DNA of 22,265 bases from Fibrobacter sp. Its GTDB lineage: Bacteria; Fibrobacterota; Fibrobacteria; Fibrobacterales; Fibrobacteraceae. Of the stretch, positions 14,655-21,437 are shown one piece after another. The position numbers and the translations under genes were made by a program. The notes under the pieces are model-generated. The model was not told the origin of the DNA, did no database searches, and saw nothing but the letters and a program-made list of their open reading frames with translations. The DNA is taken from the NCBI GenBank assembly GCA_017550445.1, contig JAFZOV010000096.1:1-22265 (forward strand), read 5' to 3'. Position 1 is the stretch's first letter. Each line of letters begins with the position of its first letter.

Positions 14655-16415
14655 TTAGTTTTCTTCGCTGTCGGTGTCGCAGCAGTTTTCGGTTTGCTGC
14701 GGGGCCACTGGGCGGTTGCTCTTGTGGCTGTAAATCAGTTCGGCCTGGAACAGTTCCTTGAGCTTTTGGAGCCCCGGTTCCTTTTCAAGGTCCAGCTGGT
14801 AGGGCGACATTTGCGCCTGCTTGCGGATTCTCAGTTCCGTTTCGTTGAAAGCTCGCGTTTTGAGCGTCAAAAGCACCGGAGTCTGGAGCATGTCTTCAAG
14901 CATCTGCTTGATGCGTTCCATGTACTCGGGGTGGTCTTCCATCTGCTTTGCTCCCCAGGCGTCGCTTGCGTTGTCGCCAAGGTAGGTGAGCGCGATGGGG
15001 AAGGGAGTCTCCTTTAAATCGCCTGTTTCAAGCACGGTGTCGTTGAGGGCTACCGAGAAGGCGAAGTCGCCGGAATCGGCAATGCGGGACTTGATGGTGC
15101 CCCAAGCTGCAGAAATTTCGTAGCGGCTGTAGGTGTCGCCGTTGCTTGGGCCTGCAATAGAGCTTTGCAATGCGGCAAAGGGGTTTTCTTCGCGCTGCTG
15201 TAACGCCTTGGCTTCTTCCTCGGCGTCAATATAATTCTGGACTTCAGTTACTTTTTTTTTTAACGCCTCTTCGGAGGCGCTTTTCGGATCGTTAATGGCT
15301 GCAAGCGCTCGCCTTAAGTCGGTAAGCCTGTCGAGCCATGCCATGCGGGCAAAAGTCGTTTCTACCAGCAGACGCGGGTTCGTGCTGTAGCGCAGCGTTG
15401 CCTGCAAGTCAATCAAAAGCTTGCTGATGCGCAAGATGTCGCCGTTCTTGAGCTCGGGAGCCACACTCTTGTACTTGGTGTAAAGTTCTTCCGAAATGTT
15501 CAATACATCGGGAGTAAAGGCGTCGAGGCGGGCGTACAGCAAATTGCGCAGGAACTTACCGAAACCGTCCAGGAGCGGGGTGAATTCGATGCCGCGTTTG
15601 CAGGCGTCGTCCACCATCTTGAAGCAACCCTTGAGGTCGTGGCCTTCGATGGCGTTAATCAGCGTAAAGAACAGTTCTACCGGGGGAATGCCGAGAACGC
15701 TACGGACCGCGTCGGCACTCATTTCGTTGCCGGTAAAGGCGTATGCCTGGTCAAAGTAGGTGAGGCCGTCGCGCATGGAACCGTCTGCCTTTTCGGCGAA
15801 AATGTCCAAGGCTTCGTCGGTGGCGTTGATTCCTTCCTGTTCGCAAATGTAGCGCAGGCGGCTGCGGATCTGTTCGATAGTGAGGCGCTTGAAGTCAAAA
15901 CGCTGCACGCGGCTCAAAATAGTCTGCGGCACCTTGTTGACTTCGGTGGTCGCGAAGATGAAAATCACATGTTCAGGCGGTTCTTCGAGCGTCTTGAGGA
16001 GCGCGTTGAAGGCACCTGTCGAGAGCATGTGGACTTCGTCGATAATGAAAATCTTGTACTTGCCAATGACTGGCGGGTACTGCACACGTTCAATCACGTC
16101 GCGGATGTTGTCGACGCCCGTATTGGAGGCGGCGTCGATTTCGAACACGTCCATCGGGTTTCCGCCGGCAATGTCCTTGCAGCTTTCGCATTCTCCACAG
16201 GGGTGCAACGGGTCTCCGCCTTTGCAGTTCAGCGTGCGGGCGAGGATACGGGCACTGGTGGTCTTACCGACACCGCGGGTTCCGGTAAACAGGAATGCAT
16301 GGTGCAAACGACCTCCTTCAATTGCGTTTTGAAGGGTCTTTGCGATATGTTCCTGACCGACCATGTCGGAAAAAGATTGCGGACGCCACTTTCGGGCCAT
16401 TGCTACGTATGCCAT
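14655..16415 (-). CDS. dnaX: DNA polymerase III subunit tau (and probably gamma)
   Basis: DnaX is the motor of the clamp loader; the long form tau also binds polymerase and helicase. The 586-residue product starts MAYVAMARKWRPQSFSDMVG. It has Walker A GTRGVGKT (45-52), zinc cysteines C64, C73, C76 and C79, the DEVH box (IIDEVHMLS) and sensor 1 ('FIFATTEVNKVPQTILSRVQRF'). The clamp-loader domains end at about residue 370; a low-complexity linker and a C-terminal tau domain follow. Codons 385-388 (TTA plus three AAA) form an A10 run right after a hairpin, and both other frames stop within three codons, so a 388-390 residue gamma form is expected. The ATG lies 5 bp after a TACTTTTA box without a Shine-Dalgarno sequence, so the mRNA may be leaderless. 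Confidence 0.96.
   Translation of the reverse strand: MAYVAMARKWRPQSFSDMVGQEHIAKTLQNAIEGGRLHHAFLFTGTRGVGKTTSARILARTLNCKGGDPLHPCGECESCKDIAGGNPMDVFEIDAASNTGVDNIRDVIERVQYPPVIGKYKIFIIDEVHMLSTGAFNALLKTLEEPPEHVIFIFATTEVNKVPQTILSRVQRFDFKRLTIEQIRSRLRYICEQEGINATDEALDIFAEKADGSMRDGLTYFDQAYAFTGNEMSADAVRSVLGIPPVELFFTLINAIEGHDLKGCFKMVDDACKRGIEFTPLLDGFGKFLRNLLYARLDAFTPDVLNISEELYTKYKSVAPELKNGDILRISKLLIDLQATLRYSTNPRLLVETTFARMAWLDRLTDLRRALAAINDPKSASEEALKKKVTEVQNYIDAEEEAKALQQREENPFAALQSSIAGPSNGDTYSRYEISAAWGTIKSRIADSGDFAFSVALNDTVLETGDLKETPFPIALTYLGDNASDAWGAKQMEDHPEYMERIKQMLEDMLQTPVLLTLKTRAFNETELRIRKQAQMSPYQLDLEKEPGLQKLKELFQAELIYSHKSNRPVAPQQTENCCDTDSEEN
15252..15281 (-). promoter_or_regulatory. candidate programmed slippage/frameshift site in dnaX
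   Basis: In mRNA sense, an 8-bp stem (one G-T wobble) with loop CGAA occupies 15262-15281 and is followed directly by ten A residues (15252-15261). Adding one A, or a -1 ribosomal shift, gives AGT AAC TGA after the lysines. Losing one A, or a +1 shift, gives TAA at once. The product would contain the clamp-loader domains only. Programmed gamma production is known for dnaX in E. coli (-1 frameshift at an A-run) and in Thermus thermophilus (transcriptional slippage on A9). GAGG in the 3' arm could also act as a stimulatory Shine-Dalgarno sequence. Confidence 0.7.
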
Positions 16416-16420
16416 GCGTT

Positions 16421-16428
16421 TAAAAGTA
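16421..16428 (-). promoter_or_regulatory. promoter box of dnaX, predicted leaderless
   Basis: The minus strand reads TACTTTTA within TACTACTTT (16423-16431), ending 5 bp before the dnaX ATG at 16415. The spacing is identical to that at the mlaD-like and NSS transporter genes. No Shine-Dalgarno sequence fits in the gap. Confidence 0.45.
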
Positions 16429-16436
16429 GTAAAAAA

Positions 16437-16499
16437 GTGTGCAATGTGGGGTGTGAAGTGTGAGATGTGTAATGAGGAATGATTAATTATGAATTAGGA
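16437..16499. repeat. degenerate 7-bp tandem repeat array (9 units)
   Basis: On the plus strand nine consecutive 7-mers all begin with RT followed by G or T (for example ATGTGGG, GTGTGAA, ATGTGTA, ATGATTA). The unit drifts from GT-rich at the left to AT-rich at the right. The array abuts the dnaX promoter. It has the same unit type and the same drift as the array at 4740-4795, which is on the other strand. Confidence 0.7.
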
Positions 16500-16537
16500 T
16501 GTATTTATTTGAAAATTTTTAAATGAAAAGTGAAAAA

Positions 16538-16571
16538 CGTCATTGCGAGGAACAAAGTGACGAAGCAATCC
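16538..16571. repeat. dispersed palindromic repeat of the CGTCATTGCGAGG...GAAGCAATCC type
   Basis: The element starts CGTCATTGCGAGG and ends GTGACGAAGCAATCC. CGTCA/TGACG and ATTGC/GCAAT are inverted pairs, so it can fold. From memory, closely similar elements are scattered between genes in many bacterial genomes. Only one copy is in this window, so repeat status rests on that knowledge. Confidence 0.6.
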
Positions 16572-16584
16572 ATTATTCATTTAG

Positions 16585-16592
16585 TATCTTTA
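16585..16592 (+). promoter_or_regulatory. promoter box of the small acidic protein gene
   Basis: TATCTTTA within TAGTATCTT (16582-16590) ends 19 bp before the ATG at 16612. The leader holds GATGAGG. Confidence 0.45.
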
Positions 16593-16611
16593 TGCAAAAG
16601 ATGAGGTATAC

Positions 16612-16989
16612 ATGAATCAGAATTTAGCGCTGTTGATTCTTTCTTGGCAGGTGGCTTGCCTTTTCCACGAAAATGAGACTGATAAGCTCCTGGAAGGTTC
16701 TACTTCGGCGACCGAAGCCGAAAGCGATACGCTCGATGCGATTCATGACGAACTGACCCCAGATGTATCTTGGGACGATTTCAACAATACCTACGCCAAG
16801 TTTACCTCGGCCAAAGACCGCGCTGGCGCCTGTGTCGAAGCCCTTAAAGATGCTACCCCCGAATTCAAGAGCAAAGTACTCGAATCTATGCTCCGCGTAG
16901 CAAACGCCTCCCGCGAAGACGACAACGAAAGCAATGTGTCTCCCGAAGAAATGGACTTCATCCAGCAGATCCGAGCTGCGCTAGAATAA
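16612..16989 (+). CDS. small acidic hypothetical protein, possibly TerB-like at its C-terminus
   Basis: This is a 125-residue soluble protein rich in Asp and Glu, with ATGAGG in front of the ATG at good spacing. The N-terminal 20 residues are hydrophobic (LALLILSWQVACLFH) but read more like a buried helix than a signal peptide. The C-terminal part 'LESMLRVANASREDDN' followed by 'VSPEEMDFIQQI' recalls the acidic helix-turn-helix pattern of TerB-like domains, where 'SPEE' begins the next helix; this likeness is weak. It stands alone between the dnaX promoter region and the Rpn gene, and ends at a terminator. No function is assigned. Confidence 0.7.
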   Translation: MNQNLALLILSWQVACLFHENETDKLLEGSTSATEAESDTLDAIHDELTPDVSWDDFNNTYAKFTSAKDRAGACVEALKDATPEFKSKVLESMLRVANASREDDNESNVSPEEMDFIQQIRAALE

Positions 16990-17027
16990 GGTGCAATAGA
17001 CCGCCTCCGGCGGTGGACTACGAAATG

Positions 17028-17052
17028 AAAAAAGCCCGCAGGGGCTTTTTTT
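17028..17052. terminator. bidirectional intrinsic terminator
   Basis: AAAAAAGCCC (17028-17037) pairs with GGGCTTTTTT (17042-17051) around loop GCAG and is followed by further T. A separate short hairpin ACCGCC-TCC-GGCGGT lies at 17000-17014. Together they separate the small acidic protein gene from the Rpn gene. Confidence 0.88.
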
Positions 17053-17114
17053 GTGTATTGATATGTTTTGTCGTTGTCTTTGTAAATCATTGTAAAATTT
17101 TTCGCAAAAATGGC

Positions 17115-17143
17115 TTGAGTACCCTGAAAAAAGCGTGTATAGT
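17115..17143 (+). promoter_or_regulatory. sigma70-like promoter of the Rpn-family gene
   Basis: TTGAGT (17115-17120), a 17-bp spacer and TATAGT (17138-17143) fit the classical -35/-10 layout. This gene does not show the TAnnTT-type box seen before most other genes here. The expected leader is about 50 bases, contains AGGAC/GTCCT arms (17146-17171) and ends in ATGAGG before the ATG. Confidence 0.5.
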
Positions 17144-17198
17144 ATAGGACCTAAAAAAACGAAGAAGTCCTGAAGATACACCTTAATGAGGATACTTT

Positions 17199-18098
17199 AT
17201 GAATAAAATGAAGCATGATCCATTCTTCCGTTGGTTATTTGCCGTCACAGCTCGTTTGCGGTTTCTGCTAGAGCTTGCTGGAAAAGTAAATCGGGATGTC
17301 AGCGAATTTCTTGCTGCAGTGAATCTCGACACGCTTGTCCGCATTCCCGACACCTATTCAGAAGTAGACGAAACAGGCGAAGCGGACCTTGCCTTTCGCG
17401 TAAGTGTTTCGTCCGGCGCCCCTGTTCTTGTCGGGGTCCTCTTGGAACACAAGTCAAGGCGTGATCCCGATGTTCTTAATCAGATTGCGCGTTATGTGAA
17501 TTCAGTAATGAAGATGCATGACAAAAATCGTGGTTTTGACGGGCTCCCGACAATGGCGATTATCTTTTACAATGGCCGTGAAAACTGGGACCCCCTTAAG
17601 TTGCTTGACAAAGGCTATCCCGAATTTTTCCACGGTTCGGCTCTCCCTTTCCGCTGCGCCTTTGTGAACATGGCCGACATTCCCGATAGCGATTGCCTCG
17701 CTTGCGAAGATGTTGCAACGGGAATGGGTATCGTCGCTATGAAGTATGCGTTCTATGGAAGCAATTTGCTGGAGGTTCTGCCCAAATTCAAGGATTCACT
17801 TAAAAAGCTGCCTAGCAACGAAGCCGTTTGCCTTTTGCAGAAAATAAGTGTATATTTAAAGGAGTATATCAACGAGGATGTTCTAAAGGAGTTGGACATG
17901 GCATTCGTAAGCATTGGACAAAAATGCGGCTTTGTGAACGCTGGCGATATTCACCGCAAAGAAATTGCGGACACCAAAGCGGAAACCCACGCCCAAGATA
18001 AAAAGAACGCGGTCTCAGTCCTGAAGGATATGGGCATGTCTTCTGAACAAATTGCCGAATTCCAGGCAAAACTAGAAGCGAAGAGCGCAGAAAAGTAA
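17199..18098 (+). CDS. Rpn/YhgA-like PD-(D/E)XK nuclease family protein
   Basis: This 299-residue protein belongs by sequence to the Rpn (recombination-promoting nuclease, formerly 'putative transposase', YhgA-like) group. The start MNKMKHDPFFRWLFA matches the family's 'HD.FFR..F' opening. The nuclease core is visible as 'GEADLAFRVS' (D63), then 'VGVLLEHKSRRDPDVLNQIARY' with E83-x-K85 and Q95. E. coli RpnA is a calcium-stimulated DNA endonuclease that promotes RecA-independent recombination. The C-terminal part has charged helices ending in 'DMGMSSEQIAEFQAK', often variable within the family. The gene has its own promoter and terminators on both sides. No terminal inverted repeats or target duplication were seen, so it is not shown to be mobile. 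The frame is complete. Confidence 0.88.
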   Translation: MNKMKHDPFFRWLFAVTARLRFLLELAGKVNRDVSEFLAAVNLDTLVRIPDTYSEVDETGEADLAFRVSVSSGAPVLVGVLLEHKSRRDPDVLNQIARYVNSVMKMHDKNRGFDGLPTMAIIFYNGRENWDPLKLLDKGYPEFFHGSALPFRCAFVNMADIPDSDCLACEDVATGMGIVAMKYAFYGSNLLEVLPKFKDSLKKLPSNEAVCLLQKISVYLKEYINEDVLKELDMAFVSIGQKCGFVNAGDIHRKEIADTKAETHAQDKKNAVSVLKDMGMSSEQIAEFQAKLEAKSAEK

Positions 18099-18130
18099 TT
18101 TCAAAGCACTCCTACTTATAACTTGCTTTA

Positions 18131-18174
18131 AAAAGAAACCGCAGAGGTGATTGCCTCGGCGGTTTAATTGTTTT
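18131..18174. terminator. bidirectional terminator between the Rpn gene and sufB
   Basis: AAACCGC (18136-18142) pairs with GCGGTTT (18159-18165) and GAGG with CCTC inside it. TTTAATTGTTTT follows on the plus strand and TTTCTTTTT on the minus strand, so it can end both convergent transcripts. Confidence 0.8.
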
Positions 18175-18204
18175 ATAGACTTGTCTACAGGAGCTTTGCT
18201 TAGA

Positions 18205-19620
18205 TTACCCGACGCTGTGCTCAAGTTTTAATGTCAAAAGCTGACGGGCTTCGGTGGCGAATTCGCCGGGAAGTTCCTTGAACACGTCTTTGCAGAATCC
18301 GCCGACCATTGCTTGGATGGCGTCTTCGCGCTTGATGCCGCGGCTTTCGAAGTAGAAAAGCTGGTCTTCGCTGATGCGGCTGGTGGTAGCTTCGTGTTCG
18401 GTGGTGGAGCTTGCGTTTGCAACCGTGATGTAGGGGAAGGTGTGTGCTGCACTCTTGTCGCCTACGAGCATGCTGTCGCACTGCGTGTAGTTGCGAGCCC
18501 CTGTTGCCGACTTGTGGATGTTCACTTCGCCGCGGTAGGCGTTGCTGCTGTAGTCTGCGCTGATACCCTTGCTGATGATGGTGCTCTTGGTGTTCTTGCC
18601 AATGTGAATCATCTTGGTGCCGGTATCGGCTTGCATGTGGCCGTTGGTCAGGGCCACACTGTAAAATTCACCGACGGAGTTGTCGCCGAGCAGCACGCAG
18701 CTCGGATACTTCCACGTGATGGCGGAACCTGTTTCGACCTGCGTCCAGCTGATGCGGCTGTTCTTGCCTGCGCACTTGCCGCGCTTTGTCACGAAGTTGT
18801 AGACGCCGCCGGCTCCCGTCTCGCGGTCGCCCGCGTACCAGTTTTGCACGGTGGAGTACTTGATGCTGGCGTTGTCCTTCGCCACGAGTTCCACGATGGC
18901 GCTGTGCAACTGCTTGCTGCTGAATTCAGGAGCGGTGCAGCCTTCGAGGTAGCTCACGCTGGCATCCTCGTCGGCGATAATCAAGGTGCGTTCGAACTGG
19001 CCTGCTTCCTTGTTGTTGATGCGGAAGTAGGTGGAAAGGTCCATCGGACACTTGACTCCAGGCGGAATGTAGACGAAGCTTCCGTCGCCAAAGACGGCGC
19101 TGTTCAAAGCCGCGAAGTAATTGTCGCCTGCCGGGACCACAGAACCCAAGTATTCCTCGATGAGTTCGGGGTATTCCTTGATGGCGTCGCTAATGGAGCA
19201 GAACAAGATGCCCATTTCCATGAGCTTGCGCTTGTGGCTGGTATAAATACTGACCGAGTCGAAAACCGCATCCACGGCCACGTTGGCAAGGCGCTTCTGT
19301 TCGTCGAGCGGAATGCCGAGTTTTTCGAAGGTCGCGAGCAACTCAGGGTCCACGTCTTCGATTTTTTCGTGACTCTTCTTGGTCTTCGGGGCGGAGTAGT
19401 AGACGATGTCTTGCAGGTCTACGGGTGCAAAGCTCAGCTCGCCCCATTTTGGTTGCTCCATCTGCTGGAGCTTTTCATACGCTTTTAGTCGGAAATTGAG
19501 CATGAACTCAGGTTCGCTGCGAAGCTTTGAAGCCCTGCGGATGACATCTTCGTTAAGACCTTTCTCGAAGGCCTCGTTTTCAATGTCCGTGACAAACCCA
19601 TATTTGTAGTTTTCGCTCAT
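18205..19620 (-). CDS. sufB: Fe-S cluster assembly scaffold protein SufB
   Basis: SufB works with SufC (ATPase) and SufD as the scaffold on which Fe-S clusters are built in the cytoplasm. The 471-residue product has the family signature throughout, for example '[20 protein letters not shown]', '[16 protein letters not shown]', '[12 protein letters not shown]' and '[17 protein letters not shown]', and ends in LEHSVG like E. coli SufB. The residues matching E. coli Cys405 and His433 are present as C381 and H409. AAAAGGA precedes the ATG, and a TATCTTTG box lies further upstream. Unusually, no sufC, sufD or sufS is next to it: an Rpn-family gene is convergent downstream and an NSS transporter gene is divergent upstream. 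Confidence 0.97.
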   Translation of the reverse strand: MSENYKYGFVTDIENEAFEKGLNEDVIRRASKLRSEPEFMLNFRLKAYEKLQQMEQPKWGELSFAPVDLQDIVYYSAPKTKKSHEKIEDVDPELLATFEKLGIPLDEQKRLANVAVDAVFDSVSIYTSHKRKLMEMGILFCSISDAIKEYPELIEEYLGSVVPAGDNYFAALNSAVFGDGSFVYIPPGVKCPMDLSTYFRINNKEAGQFERTLIIADEDASVSYLEGCTAPEFSSKQLHSAIVELVAKDNASIKYSTVQNWYAGDRETGAGGVYNFVTKRGKCAGKNSRISWTQVETGSAITWKYPSCVLLGDNSVGEFYSVALTNGHMQADTGTKMIHIGKNTKSTIISKGISADYSSNAYRGEVNIHKSATGARNYTQCDSMLVGDKSAAHTFPYITVANASSTTEHEATTSRISEDQLFYFESRGIKREDAIQAMVGGFCKDVFKELPGEFATEARQLLTLKLEHSVG

Positions 19621-19639
19621 GATAATCCTTTTTCGTCGC

Positions 19640-19647
19640 CAAAGATA
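19640..19647 (-). promoter_or_regulatory. TATCTTTG promoter box of sufB
   Basis: The minus strand reads TATCTTTG, an exact TAnnTTTG match, 19 bp before the ATG at 19620. It closely resembles the fadL-like box (TTTCTAACTTTGG versus TTTCTATCTTTGG). No obvious Fur- or IscR-like dyad is seen between it and the divergent promoter. Confidence 0.5.
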
Positions 19648-19712
19648 GAAAAATACAGGTGCTGACTTGCTTTTTTTCCCGTTTTAACCCATCTTTTTTA
19701 GAAAATAGAAAT

Positions 19713-19743
19713 GTGACAAAAAACTTACGTAGTACTATATTTC
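19713..19743 (+). promoter_or_regulatory. promoter of the NSS transporter gene, predicted leaderless
   Basis: GTGACA (19713-19718), 17 bp, then TATATTTC (19736-19743) within TACTATATT. The box ends 5 bp before the ATG at 19749. The predicted transcription start falls at or within a base or two of that ATG. Confidence 0.55.
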
Positions 19744-19748
19744 TGTAT

Positions 19749-21155
19749 ATGAAAAGCAACAGAGAAAGTTTCGCATCCCGCTTGGGGTTTATCCTCATTT
19801 CGGCAGGCTGTGCCATTGGCCTGGGTAACGTTTGGCGTTTCCCCTTCATTACGGGGCAATACGGTGGTGCCGCATTCGTGGTCATCTACCTGTTCTTCTT
19901 GCTTGTATTCGGACTCCCGATTCTGATGGCGGAATTTGCGGTGGGCCGCGCAACAAGTCGAAGTGTAGGCCGAGCTTTTGAACGCCTGGAACCAAAGAAG
20001 TCTTATTGGCATTTGTCCAAGTGGCCTATGATCGCGGGCAACTATTTGCTCATGATGTTCTACACCACGGTTTGCGGTTGGATGCTTTACTACTTCTACC
20101 GCATGGTGGTGGGGGACTTTCAGAACGTGACTCCCGCTCAGGTGGGAACCATGTTTGGAGAAACGCTTGCTAGCCCAGCCATTCAGGTAGGTTGGATGGT
20201 GGCGACAACGATTATCGGTTTCGGTATTGTTTCTCTGGGACTTCAGAAGGGCGTAGAACGCATTACCAAGTGGATGATGTCGTTCTTGTTTGTCATTATG
20301 ATTGCGCTCGCTGTTCGCGCTATCACGCTCCCCGGTGCCGAAGAAGGACTCCGTTTTTACCTATTGCCTAATTTTGACCACCTTGTGAAAAACGGCATTG
20401 GTGAAGCGCTCTTTGCTGCCTTGGGACAAAGTTTCTTTACGCTGAGCCTCGGTATCGGTGCCATGACCATTTTTGGCAGTTATATCAAGAAAGACCATTC
20501 GATTGCAAAAGAGGCTGTCAATATCTGCGCCTTGGATACAGCGGTTGCTTTGCTCGCAGGCCTTATCATTATGCCGAGTTGCTTTGCCTTTGGGCTTGAG
20601 CCGAATGCCGGTCCGGGACTCATTTTTGTAACGCTACCGAATGTGTTCTCGCAGATGCCTGCGGGTAGACTTTGCGGTGCCGCGTTCTTCCTGTTCCTTT
20701 CGTTTGCGGCTCTTTCGACCGTGGTGGCGGTGTTCGAAAACATTACCACCTTCTGGCGCGATGCCCGCCGTTTTGATCGTTGGGAAGTGGTTCGCGTGAA
20801 TGCTGTGTTGATAGTTCTGCTTTCAATCCCGTGTGCTCTCGGTTTCAATATGATTTCCGGTTTCCAGCCGTTTGGCGAAGGTAGCTGTGTGCTGGATCTC
20901 GAAGATTTCTTGGTGTCCAATACGCTTTTGCCGATTGGTTCGCTTATTTTTATTGTGTTCTGTTGCCACAAGCGCGGCTGGGGCGAAGAAAAATTCTATG
21001 CCGAAATCAACACGGGTAAAGGATTCAAGTTCCCGACTTATAAAATCGTCCGTTTCTACGTCAAATGGGTGATTCCGATTGTGATTGCGATAATCCTGAT
21101 TCAGGGCTACTTCCAGAAGTTTGCTCCGGAACTTTACAATAAAATTTTCGGATAA
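19749..21155 (+). CDS. sodium-dependent transporter of the NSS (SNF) family
   Basis: The start is the ATG at 19749 (468 aa, MKSNRESFASRLGFILISAG...). The open frame reaches back to 19659, but that part has no family likeness and would include the promoter. TM1 carries the NSS signature 'GCAIGLGNVWRFPF' with N27 of the sodium site, followed by 'GGAAFVVIYLFFLLVFGLP'. About eleven to twelve hydrophobic segments follow; TM6-TM8 include 'LFAALGQSFFTLSLGIGAM' and 'SFAALSTVVAVFENI'. LeuT-fold members import amino acids or related amines with Na+. The substrate is not evident here. It is divergent from sufB and ends at a strong terminator. Confidence 0.95.
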   Translation: MKSNRESFASRLGFILISAGCAIGLGNVWRFPFITGQYGGAAFVVIYLFFLLVFGLPILMAEFAVGRATSRSVGRAFERLEPKKSYWHLSKWPMIAGNYLLMMFYTTVCGWMLYYFYRMVVGDFQNVTPAQVGTMFGETLASPAIQVGWMVATTIIGFGIVSLGLQKGVERITKWMMSFLFVIMIALAVRAITLPGAEEGLRFYLLPNFDHLVKNGIGEALFAALGQSFFTLSLGIGAMTIFGSYIKKDHSIAKEAVNICALDTAVALLAGLIIMPSCFAFGLEPNAGPGLIFVTLPNVFSQMPAGRLCGAAFFLFLSFAALSTVVAVFENITTFWRDARRFDRWEVVRVNAVLIVLLSIPCALGFNMISGFQPFGEGSCVLDLEDFLVSNTLLPIGSLIFIVFCCHKRGWGEEKFYAEINTGKGFKFPTYKIVRFYVKWVIPIVIAIILIQGYFQKFAPELYNKIFG

Positions 21156-21167
21156 AATTTAATTGTC

Positions 21168-21195
21168 ATGCCGCACTTGATGCGGCATTTTCTTT
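21168..21195 (+). terminator. intrinsic terminator of the NSS transporter gene
   Basis: ATGCCGCA (21168-21175) and TGCGGCAT (21181-21188) form an 8-bp stem with loop CTTGA, followed by TTTCTTTTT. It begins 12 bp after the stop codon. Confidence 0.88.
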
Positions 21196-21232
21196 TTCAT
21201 ATTGATGTCAGTTTTTGACATTGATTTGTAGG

Positions 21233-21240
21233 TATATTTG
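21233..21240 (+). promoter_or_regulatory. TATATTTG promoter box before the 57-residue peptide gene
   Basis: TATATTTG matches TAnnTTTG exactly and ends 23 bp before the ATG at 21264. TTGACA occurs at 21215-21220 but only 12 bp upstream of TATATT, too close for a sigma70 pair. Confidence 0.5.
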
Positions 21241-21263
21241 TTTGCGTAAAAGAGAGGTAAATT

Positions 21264-21437
21264 ATGAATCGCTTTAATATCGCAAACAATAACATCCTGT
21301 TTTCCGCACTCCTGATCTTGGCTCCGGTCGTTTTCGGTGCCATGTTCTATGGCTCAGATAGCATAATCGCCGCTTTGTCAGCGGCGATTGCATACCTAAG
21401 CCTTGTTATCGGCGAAAGGTTGGATAGTGCTCATTAA
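21264..21437 (+). CDS. small hydrophobic membrane peptide (57 aa)
   Basis: An ATG at 21264 preceded by GAGAGG at good spacing, and by a promoter box, opens a 57-codon frame beginning [18 protein letters not shown]. Two hydrophobic stretches, about residues 11-29 and 33-50, suggest a helical hairpin in the membrane with a short polar turn (YGSDS), and the tail is ERLDSAH. The promoter, Shine-Dalgarno sequence and absence of any other explanation for the 280-bp gap support a real gene. Its stop codon overlaps the stop of the convergent threonine synthase gene by 3 bases in the palindrome TTAA. I do not recognise it and give no function. Confidence 0.65.
   Translation: MNRFNIANNNILFSALLILAPVVFGAMFYGSDSIIAALSAAIAYLSLVIGERLDSAH

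Noticed and set aside
15252..15261. A10 run in dnaX considered as an assembly error creating a false frame
   Set aside because: The zero frame continues smoothly into the C-terminal tau region to a normal stop, so the DNA length of the run is consistent with the full gene.
17146..17171. AGGAC/GTCCT arms in the leader of the Rpn gene as a riboswitch or attenuator
   Set aside because: Only 5 bp pair around a loose 16-base loop, with no alternative structure or U-tract; too weak to call.
17199..18098. Rpn gene as a complete insertion sequence
   Set aside because: No terminal inverted repeats or target-site duplications are visible, and the family is a nuclease group rather than a DDE transposase.
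19659..19748. Upstream extension of the NSS transporter frame
   Set aside because: The extra 30 residues do not resemble the family and cover the likely promoter; family proteins begin just before the conserved TM1 as at 19749.
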